Program-made: the position numbers and the translations under genes
The notes under the pieces: generated by a model
What the model saw: the letters and a program-made list of their open reading frames with translations, nothing else
Database searches by the model: none
Told to the model about the DNA's origin: nothing
Assembly (NCBI RefSeq): GCF_031344075.1
Contig: NZ_JAVJAN010000023.1
Coordinates: forward strand, 3,138 to 67,137
Origin: Clostridium aquiflavi
Lineage (GTDB): Bacteria; Bacillota; Clostridia; Clostridiales; Clostridiaceae
Direction: 5' to 3'
Length of the DNA stretch: 64,000 nt
Shown: piece after piece, positions 44,123 to 52,153 of the stretch
Layout: each line of letters opens with the position of its first letter
Position numbering within the stretch: the stretch's first letter is position 1

Positions 44123-45259
44123 TTAATCTAAAAGTTCATTTTTTATTTTAATATATTTATCATATTGTTTCATAATTGGAGCTCTCTCTTCTATGTTGCT
44201 CATTACAACGAGAGGGCTTTTTCCTGTGAAATTTTTAATTGTATCTTCTGTTTTTATATTTTTATAAGTATAAAGAAAACTAGAAAAAAACTTTCCTTCT
44301 TGAATATAATCCATTGACACTTTCGTATTAGTTATTAAATATGTTATGAATTTTTCTACTAATTCAGCATTTTCTTGCTCATCATCTAAAACTATTAAAT
44401 TATCTCCTTCTTCACAATAAAATCTATTAGTTCCTAGACTTATGCTTGGGGGATTGATTGCAGTCCATTCGCACTCTACATCCAATGCTTTAAGCTCTCT
44501 CATTGCATCAATTGAAGATATCCTAGCCAAGAATTTTCCATCACTATTTAAATTTAATATATTATTATTTCTAAGAGTATCTATTCTTTCTTTAACTTCA
44601 TTTTTTATAACATCTTCTGTCTTGTCCTCATCTATATATTGCATAATAATCAAGCTAACCAAGTCCTCATAATCACTTCCTGTAGCATTTAGAATCTGAA
44701 CAGTGCCATTGCTTTTGTTATATATATCAACACCTAATTTTATAAAATCATCCCAAGTGTTAATATCATCACTACTATAGCCATACTCTCTTAACATATC
44801 AGTTCTTATATATAATACCATTGGTTTGGAGTTTAATGGAACTCCCATTAATTTATCATCTATTCTAACTTGATTTATTCTGGACTTTGAAAAATTTTTA
44901 GAATATGTATCTAAAATTTTTTTCATATCCTTATATTTAATATTATTATTTTCATTTAAATTTTCAAATTCTAATCTATTTAATAATAATATATCAGTAG
45001 ATTTATACTTATTATATTTTTCCTTGTTTAATGTTTCACTATAATCATCAATACTATTAATCTCTATATGAACTTTATTATTATCTTCCATGAATTTATC
45101 ACTGCATTGCTTTAAGTATTCATATGAATCTTCTTTTACAAAAACATTTATGTACCCCTTAACTTTTGGAGTATTATCATCTTGGATGTAAAGTACACAA
45201 GATATAATGATAATTACAGTTACAAAAAAAGTTAAGCAATATTTAAGTATATTTCTCAT
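44123..45259 (-). CDS. Extracellular solute-binding protein, family 1-like, orphan
   Basis: This 378-residue exported protein has an N-terminal hydrophobic signal ending in IIIISC, a possible lipobox Cys. The body has a type I/II binding-protein layout (VKGYINVFVKEDSYEYLKQ, later DDKLMGVPLNSKPMVLYIRTDML and a TWDDF segment), most like sugar-binding proteins. No ABC permease or ATPase is nearby. It is followed on the same strand by a EutH-like gene 25 bases upstream. It may serve a sensory role or a distant transporter. The ribosome site is AGAGGTG. Confidence 0.72.
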   Translation of the reverse strand: MRNILKYCLTFFVTVIIIISCVLYIQDDNTPKVKGYINVFVKEDSYEYLKQCSDKFMEDNNKVHIEINSIDDYSETLNKEKYNKYKSTDILLLNRLEFENLNENNNIKYKDMKKILDTYSKNFSKSRINQVRIDDKLMGVPLNSKPMVLYIRTDMLREYGYSSDDINTWDDFIKLGVDIYNKSNGTVQILNATGSDYEDLVSLIIMQYIDEDKTEDVIKNEVKERIDTLRNNNILNLNSDGKFLARISSIDAMRELKALDVECEWTAINPPSISLGTNRFYCEEGDNLIVLDDEQENAELVEKFITYLITNTKVSMDYIQEGKFFSSFLYTYKNIKTEDTIKNFTGKSPLVVMSNIEERAPIMKQYDKYIKIKNELLD

Positions 45260-45284
45260 TATTCACACCTCTAAATATTTAACA

Positions 45285-46367
45285 TTATTTTTTATACTTT
45301 TGCTCATATTTTAAATAAGTTAAAGCAAAAAGTACTGCTAATATACCACAAAGTAATTTTATAAAAATATATATAGACAATAACTTTGGAGCTACACTTG
45401 ATACATACCCCATTTGACCTCCAAGTACATACGCACCTCCAACTGAAAATGCTGTACAAATAATTTTACCTCTATCATCTAGTTTATCGAAATTTGAAAA
45501 TATAACAATTGCTGAAGCTAAACTTCCAATAAGTGCAGCAATAGAATTCAAATTGATATTAAAAAGTTTACTTATTCTACTTAAAGGTTTGCTTAATGAT
45601 CTTTTTATTACTTCTAACATCACATATGCACCGCCTAAAAACAGAGCTATTCTTCCAACAATAGTAATTACTTCTTCAATAGGCATAATATTATTTAAAA
45701 GCTTTATTCCTGAAATAGAATATACCCCTTGTATGATTAATCCTATTATACTTATAAACATTATCATTTTTCCTAAATATTTAAAAATTATTATTAGTTT
45801 TTTGGGTCTAAAAATTATACCTAATGTTAAAATTATTGAGAGTAATATTACAGGAAGTAAGTTATAAATTAAAGTGTACACTTGTACCCTTAACATTATT
45901 CCTCCAATAAATAAACCTAAAGGCATTGTTATAATTCCACATAAAATCCCCTTAAATACTATTTCCATCATTTCTTGTTTCACTAAACCTACAGCTAATG
46001 GTAAAGTAAAGCTAATAGTACAGCCTAAAATTGATGACATTAATATCCCTGAGAAATTCCCCATAGAATTAGATAATGCTAATTCATTAGATAAATTAAA
46101 ACCACCCATATCAATTGCTATTAGACTTGCTGGAAATATAGATGCATCTAAAGATAGTTTTTGTGCTATTGGTGTTAAAAAGTTAGTTAAAACCTCAGCT
46201 AAAAATGGTGTTAAAGACAATATACCAACCATAGATATAGCAAGCGATCCCATTGTTTTTATGCCTTCTTCAAAGTAACTAGATACTTTTAATTTATCTC
46301 CTTCTATATAGTCAATAGCACCAATTAAAAAGAAAAATGCTATAATACTTAATACTATATTATTCAT
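45285..46367 (-). CDS. eutH: Ethanolamine permease-like protein EutH, orphan
   Basis: This 360-residue, very hydrophobic protein has about ten membrane segments and the EutH pattern. It has IDYIEGDKLKVSSYFEEG near the N-terminus, SLIAIDMGGFNLSNELA, and the C-terminal AFSVGGAYVLGGQMGYV. EutH carries protonated ethanolamine. No eut catabolic genes or microcompartment shells are in the window, so here it may feed or salvage ethanolamine for other uses. The ribosome site is GGAGG. Confidence 0.87.
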   Translation of the reverse strand: MNNIVLSIIAFFFLIGAIDYIEGDKLKVSSYFEEGIKTMGSLAISMVGILSLTPFLAEVLTNFLTPIAQKLSLDASIFPASLIAIDMGGFNLSNELALSNSMGNFSGILMSSILGCTISFTLPLAVGLVKQEMMEIVFKGILCGIITMPLGLFIGGIMLRVQVYTLIYNLLPVILLSIILTLGIIFRPKKLIIIFKYLGKMIMFISIIGLIIQGVYSISGIKLLNNIMPIEEVITIVGRIALFLGGAYVMLEVIKRSLSKPLSRISKLFNINLNSIAALIGSLASAIVIFSNFDKLDDRGKIICTAFSVGGAYVLGGQMGYVSSVAPKLLSIYIFIKLLCGILAVLFALTYLKYEQKYKK

Positions 46368-46563
46368 GTTTTTCCTCCATATTTAAATTAAATAACTAAA
46401 ATCCATAATACTCCTTATTTTATAAATTATTGCTAAGAGTATTTAAATTCTAAACATCTAAGCTTTGTCCCAGTTAATGGTATAAATATTTCAAATTTAG
46501 ACGTAATAAAAAGTCTATCTAATACTAACAATTCTTTTATATGGAATCAATATTAAGTATAAC
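46368..46563. other. Intergenic region upstream of eutH
   Basis: Together with the terminator below this is a 314-base gap. I see no reading frame with a ribosome site and no clear promoter, riboswitch or repeat in it. Confidence 0.4.
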
Positions 46564-46601
46564 ATAAAAAGTCTCCTTTATTATAAAAGAAGACTTTTTA
46601 T
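46564..46601 (-). terminator. Terminator after the Cys-rich protein gene
   Basis: ATAAAAAGTCT (46564-46574) pairs with AGACTTTTTAT (46591-46601), with additional pairs inside. Confidence 0.7.
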
Positions 46602-46681
46602 AAACAAAACTCAACTATATTAATCTATTTTCCTAGCATAATTAATTCTAAGTTAGTTTCTTAATTACAATTAGAAATTAT

Positions 46682-47098
46682 CTATCTGCAATGATGACTA
46701 TGATTGCTTCCACAGCCACTTGAATTATCTTCTGAATCATCACTTGTACCATTTACGCCTATACAAGATCCTTCATAACAATCAACATCTAGTGGAGCGT
46801 ATCTAATTGAAACATTATCTTTGTATACTTTTAACATATATCTTTTACCTGGACATAAAGGTCCAAGTAAAAATTGACCGTATTTATCAGTAAAAGTGTG
46901 AGTTAATGGAACTGGGGTTTTTTGTCCACATCCAGTAACTTGTAATAATTTAACTACTGCATCAGCTACAGCAGCGCCATTTTCATCTATTACTGTTCCA
47001 TAAATACAACTTCTTCTATCTTTTGATAATCTAATTACCGCATCAATCTGTTCATTTTCTCTAGGACAAATAGAACATACACTTATTCTTCCGCTCAT
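46682..47098 (-). CDS. Cys-rich protein with carboxypeptidase-regulatory-like domain
   Basis: This is a 138-residue protein from ATG 47098 (the longer frame starts in the GGAGG site). The N-terminus MSGRISVCSICPRE has a CxxC pair. The middle is a prealbumin-like or CarboxypepD_reg-like beta sandwich (IYGTVIDENGAAVADAVVKLL, then FTDKYGQFLLGPLCPGKRYML). The C-terminus is short, Ser/Asp-rich and ends in His and Cys (GCGSNHSHHCR). There is no signal peptide, so surface exposure via the classical pathway is unlikely. Cys-rich small proteins of this kind occur in spore coats, but I have no direct evidence of that here. It is monocistronic. Confidence 0.72.
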   Translation of the reverse strand: MSGRISVCSICPRENEQIDAVIRLSKDRRSCIYGTVIDENGAAVADAVVKLLQVTGCGQKTPVPLTHTFTDKYGQFLLGPLCPGKRYMLKVYKDNVSIRYAPLDVDCYEGSCIGVNGTSDDSEDNSSGCGSNHSHHCR

Positions 47099-47214
47099 TA
47101 TTTTTACCTCCAAAAGTTTATTTATGATAATAAAATATGACTAAAGCTTCCATTTTGTGAATATTTTATACAGTATTTATTTTTTTCTCTTATAAAATAA
47201 GTATATATATTAAA

Positions 47215-47252
47215 AAATGCCATGCTTAATTAAAAAATTAAACATAGCATTT
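47215..47252 (-). terminator. Terminator after the HtrA gene
   Basis: AAATGC-ATG-TTAATT pairs with AATTAA-CAT-GCATTT with two mismatches, and a six-base T run follows on the minus strand. Confidence 0.75.
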
Positions 47253-47260
47253 GGAATAAA

Positions 47261-48448
47261 CTAATTAGATTTTTCTTCTAATATAATTTCTAAATCAACA
47301 TTTTTTCCGTCTCTTACAACCTGAATTTTAACTTTATCTCCTACTTCTTTTCCTGACTTTAATTCTTTTAATTCATTAAATTTTGTAATGTTTTTTCCAT
47401 CAAATTTAGTTATTACATCTCCAACTTTTACTCCTGATTTTTCTGCTGGTGAAAATTCTTCAACACCTGCTACATATATTCCTTCTGGTAAATCATATCT
47501 TTTAGCAAGATTATTATCAATCTCTCTTACTTGTATTCCTAAATTTAATATAGGCTTAGATAATGAATCCATCTTTTCTTTTACTTCATTTATTGGAATT
47601 GCAAATCCCATACCTTCAACACTAGTTCCACTTAATTGAGTACCTATTTTCATTGAATTTATTCCTATAACTTGACCTTTAGAATTAACTAATGGTCCAC
47701 CACTATTACCTGGGTTTATAGCTGCATCTGTTTGTATAAGATTAACACTAGTTCCACTTTCACTTGCTACATTTCTATTTACAGCACTTATAACACCTTG
47801 TGTAAGTGTTTGTGCAAACTCCTTTGAAAGAGGTGTTCCAATTGCTATAACTTGATCTCCAGGGAATAAAGCATCAGAATCTCCTAGTTCAGCAACTGCT
47901 GGAACCTTAGTTCCATCTTCGACTTTAATCATTGCAACATCTTTTGCTTCATCATAATTTACTACTGTTGCATTAACTTCTTTTCCATCACTTAACGTAA
48001 CTTTTACCTCATTTGCACCTTTTATAACATGATTATTAGTTAATATATAACCATCCTCATTTATAATAAATCCAGATCCAATTCCCTCAACTTCTTGTGG
48101 AAAAAATCCAGAATTTGATAATCCTTTTGTAGATACAATTACAACTGCAGGTGCTACTTTATTAAATGCTTCCGTTGTAGAAAGTGTCCCTGAAGATGTT
48201 TCTTGAGTAAATATTGATGGGGAATAATTTTTATATTGTGCAGCAGAAATATTATCTTTAACTAATAAGTACGTTATTCCACTACCGAAAATTCCACCAA
48301 CTAATGCAATTACTAATGAAGTTGCTACACTGGCAATTGTTTTTTTTCTTTTTTTCTTTTTTTTCTGTATATTATTGTCTATAAAACTCTCATCTGTATA
48401 TTTAATTTCATTTTCATTTACATCTATAAAATTCTCTTTATTATCCAT
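47261..48448 (-). CDS. htrA: HtrA/DegP-like membrane-anchored serine protease
   Basis: This 395-residue S1C protease degrades or refolds damaged exported proteins. It has a cytoplasmic Lys-rich start (29-36), one membrane segment (about 38-63), a trypsin-like domain with the triad His140 (TNNHVIKG), Asp170 (DEAKDVAMIK) and Ser249 (NPGNSGGPL), and one PDZ domain (about 300-390, GIYVAGVEEFSPAEKSG). The triad is complete. Ribosome site AGGAGG. Homologues include Bacillus HtrA, HtrB and YyxA. No CssRS-like two-component genes are adjacent. Confidence 0.95.
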   Translation of the reverse strand: MDNKENFIDVNENEIKYTDESFIDNNIQKKKKKRKKTIASVATSLVIALVGGIFGSGITYLLVKDNISAAQYKNYSPSIFTQETSSGTLSTTEAFNKVAPAVVIVSTKGLSNSGFFPQEVEGIGSGFIINEDGYILTNNHVIKGANEVKVTLSDGKEVNATVVNYDEAKDVAMIKVEDGTKVPAVAELGDSDALFPGDQVIAIGTPLSKEFAQTLTQGVISAVNRNVASESGTSVNLIQTDAAINPGNSGGPLVNSKGQVIGINSMKIGTQLSGTSVEGMGFAIPINEVKEKMDSLSKPILNLGIQVREIDNNLAKRYDLPEGIYVAGVEEFSPAEKSGVKVGDVITKFDGKNITKFNELKELKSGKEVGDKVKIQVVRDGKNVDLEIILEEKSN

Positions 48449-48531
48449 AATAAATTCCTCCTAAAATTTTTATATTTATCTTACACTCTTAGTATAAAGT
48501 TATTTTGTGTCAGAAAAATGTCAATATAAGA

Positions 48532-48574
48532 ATATGGGACATTAATATATGTACTACATATTAATATCCCATAT
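48532..48574. terminator. Hairpin between htrA and the hydrolase gene
   Basis: ATATGGGA (48532-48539) pairs with TCCCATAT (48567-48574), with an inner ATTAATAT stem. It ends the upstream hydrolase gene; the T run is modest. Confidence 0.55.
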
Positions 48575-48609
48575 TTTTCATTTATTATTTAATAATCTTA
48601 ATATTAGTT

Positions 48610-49614
48610 TTATGAATTAACTTTTTCTATTTTTTTTGCCTTTTTTATTATATTATTAACGCCATCCACAATACTTTGTTGATCATGTAATGCATATGGA
48701 CTGCTCAATATTGAAGACTTATATACTGTTAATAAAGAATTCTCTATAACTTCATCTGATTCAGAAGTAATGTTATTGCTTATTATATATGTTGGTTTAA
48801 TTTTTATTATGTTATCAATCTTTGTATTAATATCTTTTTTACATAAGTTTCCTATCTCATCATATATTGCCTTAGTATAATTTTTTTTATTTTTATGTAT
48901 ATTAATTTCTTCTTTTGCTCCATTAGGTAAATCTTCTATATCAATATTGCTTTTTATTAATCCTAATTTGTCACTTAACTCTGTAATATAAAAATAACTT
49001 CCTATAAATCTTAATTTAGATTTATAATACTGCCACTTTATAGATTCTGAATATTCTTTACTGTTCACTAAATCATAAGATAATGGATTTATCAAGACAA
49101 GACCTGCTACTAGTTCTGGATATTTTTCTGTAAAATTCATAGAAATTAAACTTCCATATTCTTCACTAACAAATACATATGGTTCGCTAGCACCAGATTT
49201 TTTTAATAAATTTTTCAAATCTTCTGCTTGTTCCTCTGGTGTTCTTCGTTCACCAGAATCACTAAATCCATATCCTTTTCTGTTATATACAAATGTTTTA
49301 ACATCAGCATCACGTTCTAGTTTTTTACAAACTTCATCCCATTGATATATGTTACTCCCAATTCCTCCATCAAAGACTATAGTATATGATCCTGTTCCCT
49401 TAATTTTATATTCTAATTTCTTAGTCTCTACTCTAACATATTTTAAACTTGCCTTTAATTTTTCATTTGCAATAAAATTGCTTATGGATTGCACTAAAAA
49501 GCCAGTTATAAGAAAAACAATTATGATAATTAATGCTCTTCTTAAAAAATCTAATAAATTAAATTTAGGTGATTTAATTCTTTGAAATCCATTCGAATGA
49601 GGCAATAAATTCAT
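48610..49614 (-). CDS. Membrane-anchored alpha/beta-hydrolase-fold protein lacking the nucleophile Ser
   Basis: This 334-residue protein has an N-terminal membrane helix (about 25-47) and an alpha/beta-hydrolase domain: YTIVFDGGIGSNIYQWDEV (oxyanion region) and VYNRKGYGFSDSG. At the nucleophile elbow the usual GxSxG is replaced by SEEYG (150-154), so Glu152 stands where Ser belongs. A possible catalytic His remains in YALHDQQSI. Catalysis of the classic type is thus unlikely; a binding or regulatory role is possible. It follows tsaD with a two-base gap, so translation is probably coupled. Confidence 0.78.
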   Translation of the reverse strand: MNLLPHSNGFQRIKSPKFNLLDFLRRALIIIIVFLITGFLVQSISNFIANEKLKASLKYVRVETKKLEYKIKGTGSYTIVFDGGIGSNIYQWDEVCKKLERDADVKTFVYNRKGYGFSDSGERRTPEEQAEDLKNLLKKSGASEPYVFVSEEYGSLISMNFTEKYPELVAGLVLINPLSYDLVNSKEYSESIKWQYYKSKLRFIGSYFYITELSDKLGLIKSNIDIEDLPNGAKEEINIHKNKKNYTKAIYDEIGNLCKKDINTKIDNIIKIKPTYIISNNITSESDEVIENSLLTVYKSSILSSPYALHDQQSIVDGVNNIIKKAKKIEKVNS

Positions 49615-49616
49615 AT

Positions 49617-50636
49617 TTAACGTTCTCCCAACTTCAAATTAGGCTTTGCATTTATATCAAAAGAAGAAACATAATTTTTTTCATAATTAAAATATGCTGC
49701 ACTTCCTATCATAGCTGCATTATCTGTGCATAATACTGGCTCTGGAAATAAAATTTCAATATTTTTTAATGCACCCTCTTTTTTTAGAGTTTCCCTTAAA
49801 CAAGAATTAGATGCAACACCACCTGCTATAGCTATTTTATTAACATTTTTTTTCTTACAAGTTAAAAATACATTATCTTTTAAAACATCTATAACGGCTT
49901 TTTGAAATGAAGCAGCTACATCAGCATTGTTAACTTCAATCCCCTTCATCTTAGCTTTATTCAAATAATTTAATACAGCAGATTTTACTCCACTAAACGA
50001 AAAATCTAATGTGTCTTCATGGAACTTAGCTCTTGGGAAAGAAATAGCATTAGGATCTCCTTCTTTTGCTAATTTATCAATTTTAGGACCTCCTGGATAT
50101 CCAAGTCCTAAAGATCTTGCTACCTTATCGTATGCTTCTCCTACTGCATCATCTCTAGTTTTTCCTATAACTTCAAAATCACAAAAATCATTAACAGAAA
50201 CTATAAAAGTATGTCCTCCTGATACAACTAAAGATATAAATGGTGGCTCTAAGTCCTTATATTGTATGAAGTTTGCACACATATGACCTTCTATATGATT
50301 TACTCCAATTAATGGTTTTTTAGCTGCAAAAGCCAATCCTTTAGCATATTGAAGTCCAACTAAAAGTGCCCCTATTAAGCCTGGTCCATAAGTGACACCT
50401 ATGGCATCAATATCATCTAAAGAAACACATGCATCCTCTAAAGCTTTTTTCACTACATAATCTACTATTTCAATATGCATTCTAGATGCAACCTCTGGTA
50501 CCACTCCACCAAATTTTTTATGAGTATCTATTTGTGTAGATATAACGTTAGATAAAACTTCTCTTCCATTAACAACAACTGCTGCTGAAGTTTCATCACA
50601 ACTTGATTCTATTGCTAAAATTAATTTTTTATCCAT
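49617..50636 (-). CDS. tsaD: tRNA N6-adenosine threonylcarbamoyltransferase
   Basis: TsaD transfers the threonylcarbamoyl group from TC-AMP (made by the Sua5-type enzyme at 15.9 kb) to A37 of ANN-decoding tRNAs, working with TsaB and TsaE. The 339-residue ASKHA-fold protein has ILAIESSCDETSAAVV, the metal-binding NHIEGHMCANF (His114, His118), SLVVSGGHTFI and IAGGVASNSCLRE. The length is standard. tsaB and tsaE are not in the window. No strong ribosome site precedes the ATG; AGAGGTATTT is the likely site. Confidence 0.97.
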   Translation of the reverse strand: MDKKLILAIESSCDETSAAVVVNGREVLSNVISTQIDTHKKFGGVVPEVASRMHIEIVDYVVKKALEDACVSLDDIDAIGVTYGPGLIGALLVGLQYAKGLAFAAKKPLIGVNHIEGHMCANFIQYKDLEPPFISLVVSGGHTFIVSVNDFCDFEVIGKTRDDAVGEAYDKVARSLGLGYPGGPKIDKLAKEGDPNAISFPRAKFHEDTLDFSFSGVKSAVLNYLNKAKMKGIEVNNADVAASFQKAVIDVLKDNVFLTCKKKNVNKIAIAGGVASNSCLRETLKKEGALKNIEILFPEPVLCTDNAAMIGSAAYFNYEKNYVSSFDINAKPNLKLGER

Positions 50637-50700
50637 AATTAAATACCTCTTTTATTTAATTCAATTACTAAATCTATATTTATTAGTTATATTTTATAAG

Positions 50701-50775
50701 AGTGTGATATATACATAAGCAAAATAAACTGAGTAATTAAGCTAATATCAATTTTCTTATTGTATATATCAACAC
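50701..50775. repeat. Dispersed intergenic repeat, inverted pair (copy C)
   Basis: The reverse complement of 50701-50742 matches the 58.9-kb copy at about 34 of 39 aligned bases (TTAATTACTCAGT, GCTTATG, ATATATCA). A second partial copy in direct orientation starts near 50756 (CTTATTGTATATATCAACAC). Together they form an inverted repeat with arms of about 25 bases at 50701-50725 and 50751-50775. Confidence 0.65.
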
Positions 50776-50886
50776 ATACTTAAAACATATTCTATTATTA
50801 AAACATTATGTTCAAATACAGATTAACACAAATATTATACTGTATCTAACATATATTATCAATTTTTGATTATTGTATAAGTTACC

Positions 50887-50916
50887 ATTATACTATATAT
50901 TTTTATATAGTATAAT
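50887..50916. promoter_or_regulatory. Perfect 13-bp inverted repeat in a divergent intergenic region
   Basis: ATTATACTATATA (50887-50899), TTTT, then its exact complement (50904-50916). The outer six bases read TATAAT on both strands, so the element holds back-to-back -10 hexamers facing tsaD on one side and the RusA-like gene on the other. No matching -35 elements are clear. Confidence 0.45.
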
Positions 50917-50956
50917 TATATTTTAATGAAATTTATATAAATATTAAGGAGTTTTT

Positions 50957-51574
50957 ATGACAACCTATGCTAAAGTAATTGTTAATGGTTCACCAATAAC
51001 AAAATCAAATTTTAAATTACATAATACTAATGGACGTGCTATCTTACCTAGTAATTCTGGTAAATATCATGATAGATATGCTATATATGAGCAAGAAATT
51101 GCTCTTATTGCTAGAAGTCAAAATCCAGATATTATATTAGAAGAAAGTTTAATAGCTATACTAAAAGTTTATTATAAAAGTGAAAAACGTCATCCAGACA
51201 CAATAAATATAACAAAAAGTATATTTGATGGAATAGAAAAAAGTGGTCTTATCATAAATGATGCTCAGATTACTAGAATAATCGTCGAGGAATATTATGA
51301 TAAAGAAAATCCTCGCTTTGAATTAGAACTATTTGCCGAAAGTGAATATGAAATTAATTACTCCATAAATAAAAAATCAGTTTTAGGTAATCCTAAATTA
51401 TACTCTCCAATAAAGAAAAACGTATTAAATCCAAATACTAACAAGAATAAAGATATAGAAACTAACAAAAATCTTTGTACAATTTGTAATACTATACTAA
51501 AAACAAATGATTACATAAAAGCAGATGGTGGAAAAACACTGATATGTAAAAAATGTTTCAATAAATTATTTTAA
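50957..51574 (+). CDS. RusA-like protein with C-terminal zinc ribbon
   Basis: The N-terminal half (1-130) matches the RusA Holliday-junction resolvase fold. KRHPDTINITKSIFDGIEKSGLI and INDAQI align with the catalytic region of RusA. Asp81, Asn84, Lys87 and Asp102 correspond to conserved RusA residues, but the second catalytic Asp is Ile83. After an Asn/Lys-rich linker the C-terminus has two Cys pairs (C174xxC177 and C197xxC200) that look like a zinc ribbon. The 205-residue length is nearly twice that of phage RusA. No phage genes adjoin it. Nuclease activity is uncertain. The ribosome site is AAGGAG. Confidence 0.72.
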   Translation: MTTYAKVIVNGSPITKSNFKLHNTNGRAILPSNSGKYHDRYAIYEQEIALIARSQNPDIILEESLIAILKVYYKSEKRHPDTINITKSIFDGIEKSGLIINDAQITRIIVEEYYDKENPRFELELFAESEYEINYSINKKSVLGNPKLYSPIKKNVLNPNTNKNKDIETNKNLCTICNTILKTNDYIKADGGKTLICKKCFNKLF

Positions 51575-51589
51575 AGGTGGGTTTGTTTT

Positions 51590-52153
51590 ATGAATAAACA
51601 TATAGATATAATATTTTTAGGTGATAGTTTAACTTTTGGATATGGTATTCCTAAAAAAGATTCTTGGGTTTATAAAATTCAAAACAGCCTAAACTTAACC
51701 TCACTAAACAAGGGCTGTAATGGTGATACAAGTACAGGAATGCTTACTAGATATTATGAAGATGTAATAAAATATACTCCTAATAAAATATTTATTATGT
51801 GTGGTAGCAATGATTTACTTTTAGGAAGAACTGTAAAATCAATAATTGAAAATATAGAATTAATGATACAAGAAGCTTTAGAAATCAACTCTAATGTTAT
51901 CATAGGCATTCCACCTTCAATCATAGGAAATATGGCAAATGAATTATTTTCATATTCACCTTTTTATAGCTATGCAGAAAAAAATTTAATTAATTTAAAA
52001 GAGGAAATAATTAATTTAACTATTAACTATAACCTCTCTTTTATAGATTTCTATTCAATTACTTTAAATAATAGTGATATATATTTAGATGGAATACATC
52101 TTAATTCTTTAGGAAATGACCTTATGTATAAAAATGCTATTTGCTATTTCTAA
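51590..52153 (+). CDS. SGNH/GDSL-family hydrolase
   Basis: This 187-residue esterase/lipase-type enzyme has all SGNH blocks: block I IIFLGDSLTFGYG (nucleophile Ser), block II NKGCNGDTSTGM with Gly, block III IMCGSNDLLLG with Asn, and block V DGIHLNSLG with the Asp-His pair. There is no signal peptide, so it is cytoplasmic. The substrate is unknown. It lies 16 bases after the RusA-like gene and is probably co-transcribed. Its stop overlaps the end of the convergent flavoprotein gene by four bases. The ribosome site is AAAGGTGG. Confidence 0.88.
   Translation: MNKHIDIIFLGDSLTFGYGIPKKDSWVYKIQNSLNLTSLNKGCNGDTSTGMLTRYYEDVIKYTPNKIFIMCGSNDLLLGRTVKSIIENIELMIQEALEINSNVIIGIPPSIIGNMANELFSYSPFYSYAEKNLINLKEEIINLTINYNLSFIDFYSITLNNSDIYLDGIHLNSLGNDLMYKNAICYF

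Noticed and set aside
50957..52153. Prophage remnant suggested by the RusA-like gene
   Set aside because: No integrase, structural, lysis or regulator gene of phage type is nearby, and base composition matches the surroundings.
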